In this document: one piece after another, positions 27,693 to 35,926 of the stretch
How the letters are laid out: each line of letters begins with the position of its first letter
Numbering within the stretch: position 1 is the stretch's first letter
Assembly: GCA_043772905.1 (NCBI GenBank)
Contig: JAYVFS010000103.1
Coordinates: 1 to 64,000, forward strand
Length of the DNA stretch: 64,000 nucleotides
Source of the DNA: JAAFJT01 sp043772905
Lineage (GTDB): Bacteria > Bacteroidota > Bacteroidia > Chitinophagales > Saprospiraceae
Direction of reading: 5' to 3'
Made by a program: the position numbers and the translations under genes
Notes under the pieces: model-generated
What the model saw: only the letters and a program-made list of their open reading frames with translations
What the model was told of the DNA's origin: nothing
Databases searched by the model: none

Positions 27693-28328
27693 ATGAAAAA
27701 TGGTATAAAAAACCTCATTTTCGACTTCGGAAATGTTATTATTGACCTTGATATTGATAGGACTTGGGCATCGCTGCAACATTTTGTCGGTGATGATTAT
27801 GCGCAAAAACTGAAAGCAGTTTATCCTGTTGGAGACGTTTTTATTGATTTTGAAGTGGGCAAAATTTCGGAACAGACGTTTTTAGAGACCTTGCGTTCTG
27901 TCGCAAATGCCCCCCTCAGTATTCGGCAAGTCAAAGAGGCTTGGAATGCGATGTTGTTGACGATTAAACCCGAACGTTTTGAGATGCTTTTGCGCTTGCG
28001 GAAAAATTATCGCGTTTTTTTATTGTCGAATACCAACGAAACGCATTTGAGTTTTGTTGATGGTTATTTGCGGACGATTTATGGGTTTGATATAGAACAT
28101 TTTGGTCAAACTTATTTTGACAAAGCGTATTATTCTCATCTTATAGGTTTGCGTAAACCGAATGACAATATTTATGAATTTGTCCTCAATGATGCGGGTT
28201 TGAAAGCCGCAGAATCGCTTTTTTTCGATGATATTCCTGAAAATACTGAGGGGGCAAAACGAGTGGGTTTGAACGTGCATTTGCATCGAATTGGGGATGA
28301 AATTGTAGATGTTTTGAAGGATTTTTAA
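27693..28328 (+). CDS. HAD-family hydrolase, IA subfamily (YihX-like)
   Basis: The enzyme has 211 residues. Motif I is FDFGNVIIDLD with nucleophile Asp11; the YihX-like branch has DFGGV/DFGNV rather than DxD. Motif II is LLSNTNETH near 113, motif III is the Lys in GLRKPNDNIYEFV near 155, and motif IV is SLFFDDIPENTEGA near 178. It is probably a small-molecule phosphatase, for example on sugar phosphates. recX begins 15 bp downstream, so the two are likely co-transcribed. Decamer copies lie at 27912 and 28244. Confidence 0.87.
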   Translation: MKNGIKNLIFDFGNVIIDLDIDRTWASLQHFVGDDYAQKLKAVYPVGDVFIDFEVGKISEQTFLETLRSVANAPLSIRQVKEAWNAMLLTIKPERFEMLLRLRKNYRVFLLSNTNETHLSFVDGYLRTIYGFDIEHFGQTYFDKAYYSHLIGLRKPNDNIYEFVLNDAGLKAAESLFFDDIPENTEGAKRVGLNVHLHRIGDEIVDVLKDF

Positions 28329-28343
28329 TCAAATGACATAGTT

Positions 28344-28835
28344 TTGGAGCAAAAAAAGAAACATATTACCAAAGAAGTTGCGCTGCAAAAACTGCAAGCC
28401 TACTGTGCTTACCAAGAGCGTTGTCACTCGGAAGTGACGAATAAACTGCGTGATTTGGGTATCTTTGGCGATACGGCTGGTGCTGTGATGGCACAACTAA
28501 TTGAAGATAATTTTTTGAACGAAGAGCGTTTTGCGATTGCTTATGCACGTGGCAAGTTTCGGATGAAAAGTTGGGGTAAAATGAGGATTCAACAGGAACT
28601 AAAAATGCGGCATATCCCTGATTACTCGATTCAACAAGCGATGAACGCCATTGATACTGAGGGGGGGTATTTGGAAACATTGGAAAGGATTATCAAGCAA
28701 AAAGGGCTTGGATATGCTGACAATGACCCTCAAAAAACGTCAAAACTGTTTGCTTATGCCTTTCGGCGCGGGTTTGAATCGGAGTTGATTAGTCAGGTTT
28801 TGAAGCTTGTACGGCTTGATGATGATGGATTTTGA
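28344..28835 (+). CDS. recX: regulatory protein RecX
   Basis: The protein has 163 residues of RecX-type three-helix repeats: LQKLQAYCAYQERCHSEVTNKL near 16, FLNEERFAIAYARGKFRMKSWGK near 58, then RIQQELKMRHI. RecX binds RecA filaments and limits strand exchange. recA is not beside it, unlike in many bacteria. The frame begins with TTG at 28344; no suitable in-frame ATG exists upstream. A decamer copy at 28655 encodes DTEGGY with a seven-G run. Confidence 0.9.
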   Translation: MEQKKKHITKEVALQKLQAYCAYQERCHSEVTNKLRDLGIFGDTAGAVMAQLIEDNFLNEERFAIAYARGKFRMKSWGKMRIQQELKMRHIPDYSIQQAMNAIDTEGGYLETLERIIKQKGLGYADNDPQKTSKLFAYAFRRGFESELISQVLKLVRLDDDGF

Positions 28836-28957
28836 AAAAAAGGATATAAACATTGGCAACAATTCTAACAATTCAAACCTTTTTTTTACTTTCGTTTTTC
28901 ATTGATTATTGATTTACTATAAACCTATTTGAAAAAATCTTTTTAGAAAAACAATTT

Positions 28958-29941
28958 ATGGATAAGACATTAAAAGCTCAAATTCGCAACCTCATTTCCA
29001 ATGCTAAAACGGATCAAGCACTCGATGCCTTTATTCAATGGGCAAATACGTCTGGATCAGACTTAGGGAATGACTTGATTGGGTTAAAAGCTCAATATTC
29101 GTCGCTCAAACGCAATGAAAATTTGGGGCTTATTAGCTTTTCGGAGGCGAATATAAAGCGGGCGCAAATATCGAATGGCGTTTTGCAGATTTTGGAAAGT
29201 GCTGATGACTCTGTACAGCAGCCATCCATTCTCATACAGACGGATACAAGGACTATTGTTTCAGGCAACGCTGATTCAACAACGAAATTACGTAAAACTA
29301 TCCTTTTCATGGGTGCAAACCCGCCGGGGACGAAATATTTACAACTTGAAATTGAACACAGCCGCATTGCGACTAAAATCGGTAATAGGTGTAATTTAGA
29401 GACTGAAAAGTTCTTGAATGCGGGTGATATTCCAGAATTGATTTCTAAATATAACCCGAATATTATCCATTTTTCAGGTCATGGCAAAGATCCTGTAACA
29501 GGAGAGTCGGGTACGACATCGGATAATTCACGTGGTATTGGCTATGCTTTACCGGCTGGTTATGAACAGCAGGGCGGTATTGTTGTTTTTGATGATGATA
29601 TGCGCGGAATGCGCATTATTGACGATGATTCTCTTTCCTATTTGTTCGATGCAGCGGTTAATGATCTCAAAGTACCCCTTGAAGTGGTGGTTTTTAACAG
29701 TTGTTATTCTGAATCACAGGCAAAGGCGATTGGTAAATTTGTGCCTTATGTTATTGGGTCGGCTTATGCATTGGATGATAATTTAGCTTTGGCATTTGCA
29801 GAAGGCTTTTATTTTGGTATCAGCAATGATAATACGATTGAAAAAGCCTTTGTAACGGGCAAAATCAATGTTGTTTTGCGAAAATCTAAAGCAAAAGATT
29901 TGATCGTTTTGTATAAAAATGGTGTAAAAATGGATTTATAA
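28958..29941 (+). CDS. EAD11-CHAT domain caspase-like protease
   Basis: The protein has 327 residues and no signal peptide. Residues 1-80 (LKAQIRNLISNAKTDQALDA ... LGLISFSEANIKRAQISNG) match the effector-associated domain EAD11, a death-like adaptor domain of bacterial conflict systems. Residues about 112-327 are a CHAT-type caspase-fold domain with the catalytic dyad His175 (IIHFSGHG) and Cys249 (VVVFNSCYS). By family, EADs recruit sensors or NTPases carrying the same EAD, and the protease acts as effector in defence or cell suicide. No partner with EAD11 is visible in this window. It ends at a terminator built from the dispersed decamer. Confidence 0.85.
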   Translation: MDKTLKAQIRNLISNAKTDQALDAFIQWANTSGSDLGNDLIGLKAQYSSLKRNENLGLISFSEANIKRAQISNGVLQILESADDSVQQPSILIQTDTRTIVSGNADSTTKLRKTILFMGANPPGTKYLQLEIEHSRIATKIGNRCNLETEKFLNAGDIPELISKYNPNIIHFSGHGKDPVTGESGTTSDNSRGIGYALPAGYEQQGGIVVFDDDMRGMRIIDDDSLSYLFDAAVNDLKVPLEVVVFNSCYSESQAKAIGKFVPYVIGSAYALDDNLALAFAEGFYFGISNDNTIEKAFVTGKINVVLRKSKAKDLIVLYKNGVKMDL

Positions 29942-29996
29942 ACCTCCATTTACTGTGAGGGGTACTCTTCTGATTGTTAAAGTTTTATGGATATGG

Positions 29997-30029
29997 AAAA
30001 CGCCCCCTCATTACTGAGGGGGCGTTTTT
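29997..30029. terminator. bidirectional terminator built around a decamer copy
   Basis: AAAACGCCCCCTCA (29997-30010) pairs perfectly with TGAGGGGGCGTTTT (30015-30028) over 14 bp with loop TTAC. The right half contains an exact decamer (30012-30021); the left half is its near-inverse. It lies between the convergent EAD11-CHAT gene and the gene at 30032. Confidence 0.9.
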
Positions 30030-30031
30030 CG

Positions 30032-31456
30032 TTATTCCAGTTCAGCGAGTTTTTCATAAACCCACTTCATGGAGGCAATACCGATTTTTTTATCGTCTTC
30101 CATCTCTTGCTTAATTTTAGCGATTTCTTTTTGGTCACCAGGTATCAATTTGAGTATTTTTTTTATGTATTTCATGAGATTCATATACAATATTCTTTGA
30201 ACATCTGAAATTTCTTTGTGCCTATTAAGAAATGTTTTAAAACTTTCCATTAATGAGCTTAAAGCTTCGTCTGCATCTAACTCATAGTAAACAGCAAGTA
30301 AGATGGATTTTGAGCTGAGATTATAAACTAAATCATCATACTCCACTGACTGAAGAAGTGGAATTACTTTATCATATTTTTTTTGATAAAAATAAACTAA
30401 TGCTCTATTATAAGAAACAGCATTCTGTCTAAAATCCGTTGGTAATTTATTCTCAAAGTCGTTAATAAACTGTTCTGCCCACTCATACTCGTTTAAACGT
30501 AATGATGCCATAACAGCATTTCTGAAATACCAAGGATTTAACTCACCCCGTGCTAAGAGTATATCCGTTTTTAGCAAATCTTTCGATAGGTTTAGGAATT
30601 CTCGATAAAATTCTGCATTTCCTTGATTCATTTTTTTTATACAGTAGCTAAACATATTGGTGTAGGCTTCTTCCGCATCTTTTAAAGGGAGTGTCATCCA
30701 ATACTTGGAAAGTAAATCTTTCAGAGCATAATAATGTTCTTCGTTGTTTGCTGTTTGCGTTAAAAATATTAGATAATAGATTCTAATCAAAGGGACATTT
30801 TCATAAGGATATTTGTCCATATGAGAAACTATTTCATCAATAAAAAGCAGTTGATACTCATGAGATATAAGATTTTGACGACTTAGAACCGTGCAGTACC
30901 ATTTTAATTTTTCAGCCAAATAAAAGTAATCAAGGTTATTTATTATTTCTTCGACATTACTTTTCTCAAATCGTTTTAGTTCAGCCTCGTTTAAATCATA
31001 TAACTTTTTCTGTATCTCAAATTGATAGTAATAGTAGCTTGCGGGTTTTTGATTTCTTATATCAGACCATATTTGTGCCTGCCTTGTTGAGCTCTTGTAT
31101 AAGCGTTCGATTTTTTTATCATTTACAGCTTCCAATAAAAAATTTGATTGTTGTAAATTATCTTTGTCATAGACCTGTTGTCCCAAAAAACCTTCAACCA
31201 ATTTCAACAAATCAGAAGAAAGTTTTCTAAACCTGACATCATTAAATGTCTCTTTCTCATATAGTTGTGTCCATAATTGCTCTTTGGTCAACTCTCCTGC
31301 TTTACCATTCGCATTAATATGTTCAGAAAGGACATCATAGAACGCCATTAAGGTTTCATTAACGTTAAAATAGGGCGAACGGATGTATTTTCGCAAACGG
31401 TTCTGTTCTACTTTGTCGAAGTGTGTGAGTACATTGTAAATTTTGCTGTCGGTCAT
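30032..31456 (-). CDS. conserved hypothetical helical-repeat protein
   Basis: The protein has 474 residues, no signal peptide and no membrane segment. The N-terminus (FDKVEQNRLRKYIRSPYFN, then TFNDVRFRKLSSDLLKLVEG) is a pattern I associate with a family of large hypothetical proteins in Saprospiria-type genomes. The rest is predicted helical with TPR-like pairs, for instance NEYEWAEQFINDFENKLP and AVSYNRALVYFYQKKYDKVIP. The role is unknown; a scaffold is plausible. The gene is clearly AT-rich and contains no decamer copy. It converges on the EAD11-CHAT gene. Confidence 0.75.
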   Translation of the reverse strand: MTDSKIYNVLTHFDKVEQNRLRKYIRSPYFNVNETLMAFYDVLSEHINANGKAGELTKEQLWTQLYEKETFNDVRFRKLSSDLLKLVEGFLGQQVYDKDNLQQSNFLLEAVNDKKIERLYKSSTRQAQIWSDIRNQKPASYYYYQFEIQKKLYDLNEAELKRFEKSNVEEIINNLDYFYLAEKLKWYCTVLSRQNLISHEYQLLFIDEIVSHMDKYPYENVPLIRIYYLIFLTQTANNEEHYYALKDLLSKYWMTLPLKDAEEAYTNMFSYCIKKMNQGNAEFYREFLNLSKDLLKTDILLARGELNPWYFRNAVMASLRLNEYEWAEQFINDFENKLPTDFRQNAVSYNRALVYFYQKKYDKVIPLLQSVEYDDLVYNLSSKSILLAVYYELDADEALSSLMESFKTFLNRHKEISDVQRILYMNLMKYIKKILKLIPGDQKEIAKIKQEMEDDKKIGIASMKWVYEKLAELE

Positions 31457-31973
31457 GAAACAGATTTTTTGAATTCGGATTATTAGGACTTTTAAGGATT
31501 TAGTAAGATTTTTTTTTCTTTAAATCCTTAAAACCCCCAACAATTAGAATTCAATGAATAAAAAAAATTTATTCTTTTCAAAACTGAATGTTTTAGTTGA
31601 TTTTATATGAGAAAAACCATTATCTTTGTAAAAAATTTATGAAATTAGTATATGATTAATCTTAGTAGATGAAATTTGGTATGATATTTGCCTATGATAT
31701 TCTACAAATAACAATTATATAATCCTACCGATTTTTAGTATCCGTCCCGTGAACATCAAAATTACGTTTTTTATTTTTTATTTTTTTTAATATTCACATT
31801 TTACGCACGCTTTTTTTACTCAAATTTACAACTTATTTGATTCTGTTTGTTTTATGAATATTAGTAATTTTAAATTTGTTTAAAAAACATGTTTCAACGT
31901 GTATTTTGATGACCTGTTAGAGAGCATACTCTAAAGAAATTTTTTTTATTTACAACTTTTAAACATCTGTAAG
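31457..31973. promoter_or_regulatory. long AT-rich upstream region with candidate promoter
   Basis: About 517 bp separates the divergent genes at 31456 and 31974. TTG at 31597-31599, a 21-bp spacer and TATCTTTG at 31621-31628 form a plausible promoter toward the + strand, which would leave a leader of about 340 nt before the T9SS protein. No ORF, decamer copy or strong hairpin was seen. Confidence 0.4.
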
Positions 31974-34169
31974 ATGAATACACCCATGCTTAAAACATAT
32001 AGGATGTTCATTGCAGCCCTCATCGCAACGATGCCGCTGTTAATGTTTGCCCAAGTCAAAGCGACGGATGACTATGCTCATACCCTTACCAACGCTTCCT
32101 CTTTTGGCATAAAAGTATTGTCAAATGACAATGCCTCTAATGGCATTCTGAAAATAGACAAAATACCACTTTACAATCATGGTACGGCTGCGGTGAATGC
32201 TGACAGCACTCAAATTATATTCACACCTGATAAAGATTTCAAGGGTGTGGCATTGGTGAATTATACAGTTACAGATAAGAACGGTCATTATGATTGTGGC
32301 TTGTTGACTATTGATGTATCTGCCTCGCCATTACCTTCGATACAAACAATGAAATTGTTTACTCGTCCAGGTGAGAAAATTGTATTCACTGTTCCTAAAG
32401 ATTTCGAATCTACTGGGGGGATTGGTACAGCGGGTCATGATAATGGTTGGGTAGAACCGGGTGTTTATTACTTTACTCCGAATCGTGATAATCCTCCTTC
32501 AGCAATGGTAAATTTACTATTTGTTAAGTACGAAAATGGGAATATGAAGCAAATAGATGTTTTTATTAATGTCGTAGGCTCACCTGTACCTGTTTTACTT
32601 AAAGACGATTATGTAAATATTCCTATCAATGGCTCAACGATTGTTGACCTCTACCTGAATGATAACCGTACTGCAAAACCAATAAGTAATTTTTATGTAC
32701 TGCCTGTTTCAAATCCTAATTTCGGGGTCAGTTCTTTGACAAATGGTCGTGTTCTTATCACATCGAATTCAAATTTCAAGGGAACATTCAATTTCGATTA
32801 TGAAGTAACTTATGTTGATGGCACAAAAGAAAAGGCAACTGTTCATACAACAGTCGCTAATTACCAACCTTCGGCAGATGCTTTTCAAGTAACGGCTTAT
32901 CATGGTGTTCCTTACGAATTTAAATACAATATTCCTTTGGATAATGGCGGTAACTGGACTTTTGTTACAAGGAATGGCGGTATTACAAGTGCAGGTGGTC
33001 GCGTTACACTTAATAATAAGAGTGAAGTGGTTTATACACCTCCGACAGAAGGAGAAGCGGATTATTTTGAAGTAGAATATTGTGTATCTGGATCTGGCTG
33101 TAAAGTTGTTAAAATCTATGTTAATCTTCAACCCGCTACAGCCCAAATCTGTTCAACAGATTGCGTGTTTCCGGGTGATGCAAACCATGATGGTATTGTT
33201 GATATGTGGGACTTATTGACAGTGGGTAGTAATATCGGTCAATATGGTTCATCCAGAGCAAATGCTAATCTATCATGGATGCCTACAAACGCGGCAAATT
33301 GGCAGCAAACTCTTAACAATGGTGTCAATGCTAAAAATGTAGATTTAAATGGTGATGGTATCGTCAGTCATTTGGATACAGCTGTGATTAGTGCAAACTA
33401 TGGCAAAGTAAACTCGATTGTTGCTGAAAAAACACCTGAAGCGTCCAAAATAGAATTGCAGGTTTTGACGACATCGAATGCTGCATCTCAAGGCGATATG
33501 ATTGAAATTACCGTTTTGGTCGGTTCTTCTGCTTTCCCTTCGGTAGATGCACGTGGCTTGAGTTATTCTGTGGGTTACGATGCGGATATGATTGAAGAAA
33601 ATACATTGACTGTTGATTTCTTGCAATCCAATTGGTTGTCTCGCTATGATGCTTTTATCGCTATGAGCAAAATAGTCAATAGAGGACGTATCGAAACGGG
33701 TATTGCCAGAAGCCAAAATAGAGGCGCGAGTGGTCATGGAGAGGTGAGTAAAATTCGAGCCATTGTTATTGATGACCTTGCTGGCTTCCAAGTCGGCGAC
33801 AGACCTGTATTGCGCTTCCGCATCAATGATGTGTATTTGATGGATGCCAAGGGTCGGATGCTTCAAATAGAAGGAAAAGAAATAGAAATTCCTATCAAAT
33901 TGGTCAAAAAAGATGAGCCAATGAAGGAATCTGATTTGTTGATGTTCCCGAACCCTTCAAGTGATTTTATGAGTTTTTACTTGAATGGTGTCAATAATAT
34001 CGAATCGTTGCGCATCGTAGATATGATGGGTAAAGAAGTAAACCGTCAGAACAATATCAAAGGCAAACAAGCAACAGTCTATTTCGATAATTTCCCATCG
34101 GGTATGTATCTTGCAGAAGTAACGACTGAAAAAGGAAAGATTATGAAGAAAATCCAAGTTGTCAAATAA
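31974..34169 (+). CDS. secreted T9SS protein with Ig-like, dockerin-like and cohesin-like domains
   Basis: The protein has 731 residues. The signal peptide ends near MPLLMFAQ (about 27); the real start may be the ATG at 31986. Ig-like Big_9 modules follow (KATDDYAHTLTNASSFGIKV, IFTPDKDFKGVALVNYTV). A dockerin type I-like region with two calcium loops lies near 400-485 (PGDANHDGIVDMWDLL, DLNGDGIVSHLDTAV). It is followed by a cohesin-like beta-sandwich (about 495-640, with ISYSVGYDADMIE-type features) and a type A sorting domain (LLMFPNPSSDFMSFYLNG ... SGMYLAEVTT). It is probably a surface scaffold protein. There is no decamer copy. Confidence 0.82.
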   Translation: MNTPMLKTYRMFIAALIATMPLLMFAQVKATDDYAHTLTNASSFGIKVLSNDNASNGILKIDKIPLYNHGTAAVNADSTQIIFTPDKDFKGVALVNYTVTDKNGHYDCGLLTIDVSASPLPSIQTMKLFTRPGEKIVFTVPKDFESTGGIGTAGHDNGWVEPGVYYFTPNRDNPPSAMVNLLFVKYENGNMKQIDVFINVVGSPVPVLLKDDYVNIPINGSTIVDLYLNDNRTAKPISNFYVLPVSNPNFGVSSLTNGRVLITSNSNFKGTFNFDYEVTYVDGTKEKATVHTTVANYQPSADAFQVTAYHGVPYEFKYNIPLDNGGNWTFVTRNGGITSAGGRVTLNNKSEVVYTPPTEGEADYFEVEYCVSGSGCKVVKIYVNLQPATAQICSTDCVFPGDANHDGIVDMWDLLTVGSNIGQYGSSRANANLSWMPTNAANWQQTLNNGVNAKNVDLNGDGIVSHLDTAVISANYGKVNSIVAEKTPEASKIELQVLTTSNAASQGDMIEITVLVGSSAFPSVDARGLSYSVGYDADMIEENTLTVDFLQSNWLSRYDAFIAMSKIVNRGRIETGIARSQNRGASGHGEVSKIRAIVIDDLAGFQVGDRPVLRFRINDVYLMDAKGRMLQIEGKEIEIPIKLVKKDEPMKESDLLMFPNPSSDFMSFYLNGVNNIESLRIVDMMGKEVNRQNNIKGKQATVYFDNFPSGMYLAEVTTEKGKIMKKIQVVK

Positions 34170-34235
34170 ATACACTAACGACTTATAATTTGCTCGGCTT
34201 CCCGCCTGACAGATTATAATCCCACACACCGATTC

Positions 34236-34268
34236 GCCCGCTTGTCAAAAACAAGCGGGCTTTCTTTT
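34236..34268 (+). terminator. intrinsic terminator after the dockerin/cohesin gene
   Basis: GCCCGCTTGT (34236-34245) pairs with ACAAGCGGGC (34251-34260) over 10 bp around CAAAA, followed by TTTCTTTT. Confidence 0.9.
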
Positions 34269-34328
34269 GGTGGTTAATCGTTATTGGTTATTCGTATATT
34301 TGTTGCTCATTGACTAAAACCAATAACT

Positions 34329-35861
34329 ATGGAACTACTTACAGCTGACCAAATTCGCGCTTGGGATTCGTTTACCATTCAAAACGAACCCATTTCATCC
34401 TATAACTTGATGGAACGCGCTTCCTCAATCTTTACAGATTGGTTTTCAACGATTTATGATAACCAAAGACCTGTCCTAATCTTTTGTGGTACTGGCAATA
34501 ATGGTGGCGATGGTTTGGCAATTGCTCGGTTTTTGCATTATTTGAGATATGATATTGGGGTTTATATCTGCCGCTTATCCAAAAATGAAACAGATGATTT
34601 TGCAAGGAATTTAGTAAAAATTCAAGACTTAGATGCTGTTATACTTAGGGGGGAGGTTTTAGGACAGGATACTTTTCCAATTATTCCTAACAACATTATT
34701 ATCATTGATGCCATTTTAGGCAGTGGTTTGACGAGACCCGTTGCAGGCTATTGGGCTTCATTTTTTGAATATTTGAATCAATATCAAGCAGAAATAGTCT
34801 CTGTGGACATACCTTCTGGCTTGTTTTCGGATAAACATACTGAGGGGGTTGCTATCAAAGCCGCTCGTATTTTGTCTTTTGAAATACCCAAATTGGCTTT
34901 TCTATTGCCTGAAAATGAACCCTTTGTAGGCGATTTTGAATACAAAAGCATTGGTTTGCATCAAGCATTTTTAGAAAAAATAGAAGCTAAAAACGTTTTT
35001 GTCACTTCCGACTTTATCCAACCATTTTTGAAAAAACGCAAAAAATTTGACCATAAAGGCACTTATGGCCATGGGCTTTTAGTGGTGGGCAGAAGTGGTA
35101 TGGCAGGTGCAGCAGTTTTAGCCGCACGAGCTTGTATGCGTTCAGGTATCGGTCTATTGACGGTGCAAACGCCTTTGTGCAATCGGCTTATTCTTCAAAT
35201 TTCATTGCCTGAAGCCATTGTTATTGCAGACCAAAATGAAACGGAATTATCACAAGTTATTGATTGTCAACCCTATTCAGCTATTGGAATAGGCTGTGGC
35301 ATTGGAAAAGGAGAGAAAGCGGCGGCGGTACTGAGGGGGTATTTAGAACAATCGAAACGCCCCGTTGTATTAGATGCCGATGCTTTAAACATTCTTTCTG
35401 AAAACCCAGAATGGTTAGATTTGATTCCTAAAAACTCGATTCTAACACCGCATCCTAAGGAGTTTGAACGACTATTTGGCAAGGCTGACAATGATTTCGA
35501 CCGTTTAGAATTGTTGCGCAGCAAAGCGAAGTCTTTGAAAATCAATATTTTACTTAAAGGAGCACATACCGTCGTCGCTGATACCGAGGGGTGCTGTTAT
35601 TTCAATTCGACGGGCAATGCAGGTATGGCAACGGCTGGAAGTGGTGATGTTCTGACCGGAATTATTACAGGACTATTGACACAAGGCTATGAACCCAAAA
35701 CATCAGCGATTTTAGGCGTTTATCTACATGGCTTGGCAGGAAACTTGGCTGCTAAAAGGGTAGGACAGGAGGCTCTGTTAGCAAGTGATATTATAGACAA
35801 TTTAGGCAAAGCCTTTTTGGAAGTGATAAGTGATAAGTGGAAAGTGGAAAGTGGAAAGTGA
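34329..35861 (+). CDS. nnrD: bifunctional NAD(P)HX epimerase / ADP-dependent dehydratase
   Basis: The protein has 510 residues. The N-terminal epimerase (about 1-215) shows CGTGNNGGDGLAIARFL and IIDAILGSGLTRPVAG. The C-terminal ribokinase-like dehydratase (about 235-500) shows KGTYGHGLLVVGRSGMAGAA, VLDADALNIL, LTPHPKEFERLFG and NAGMATAGSGDVLTGIITGL. Together they repair hydrated NADH and NADPH. The last dozen residues (VISDKWKVESGK) are translated from a heptamer repeat that runs into the gene, so the native end has been extended or replaced. Decamer copies lie at 34838 and 35329, with near-variants at 34642 and 35582. Confidence 0.93.
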   Translation: MELLTADQIRAWDSFTIQNEPISSYNLMERASSIFTDWFSTIYDNQRPVLIFCGTGNNGGDGLAIARFLHYLRYDIGVYICRLSKNETDDFARNLVKIQDLDAVILRGEVLGQDTFPIIPNNIIIIDAILGSGLTRPVAGYWASFFEYLNQYQAEIVSVDIPSGLFSDKHTEGVAIKAARILSFEIPKLAFLLPENEPFVGDFEYKSIGLHQAFLEKIEAKNVFVTSDFIQPFLKKRKKFDHKGTYGHGLLVVGRSGMAGAAVLAARACMRSGIGLLTVQTPLCNRLILQISLPEAIVIADQNETELSQVIDCQPYSAIGIGCGIGKGEKAAAVLRGYLEQSKRPVVLDADALNILSENPEWLDLIPKNSILTPHPKEFERLFGKADNDFDRLELLRSKAKSLKINILLKGAHTVVADTEGCCYFNSTGNAGMATAGSGDVLTGIITGLLTQGYEPKTSAILGVYLHGLAGNLAAKRVGQEALLASDIIDNLGKAFLEVISDKWKVESGK

Positions 35862-35926
35862 TAAGTGCCGCACAAGTTTAAACTCGTGCGGCACTTATCA
35901 CTTATCACTTATCACTTACCACTTAA
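35821..35926. repeat. inverse heptamer arrays flanking a long palindrome, likely bidirectional terminator
   Basis: Array one (35821-35867) is AAGTGAT/AAGTGGA seven-base units, six full copies plus a partial. Array two (35892-35926) is five CACTTAT-type units, the reverse complement class. Between them GCCGCAC and GTGCGGC pair, so 35856-35873 and 35886-35903 form an 18-bp perfect stem with a further near-palindromic loop. It separates convergent nnrD and the MORN-caspase gene. Confidence 0.8.
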
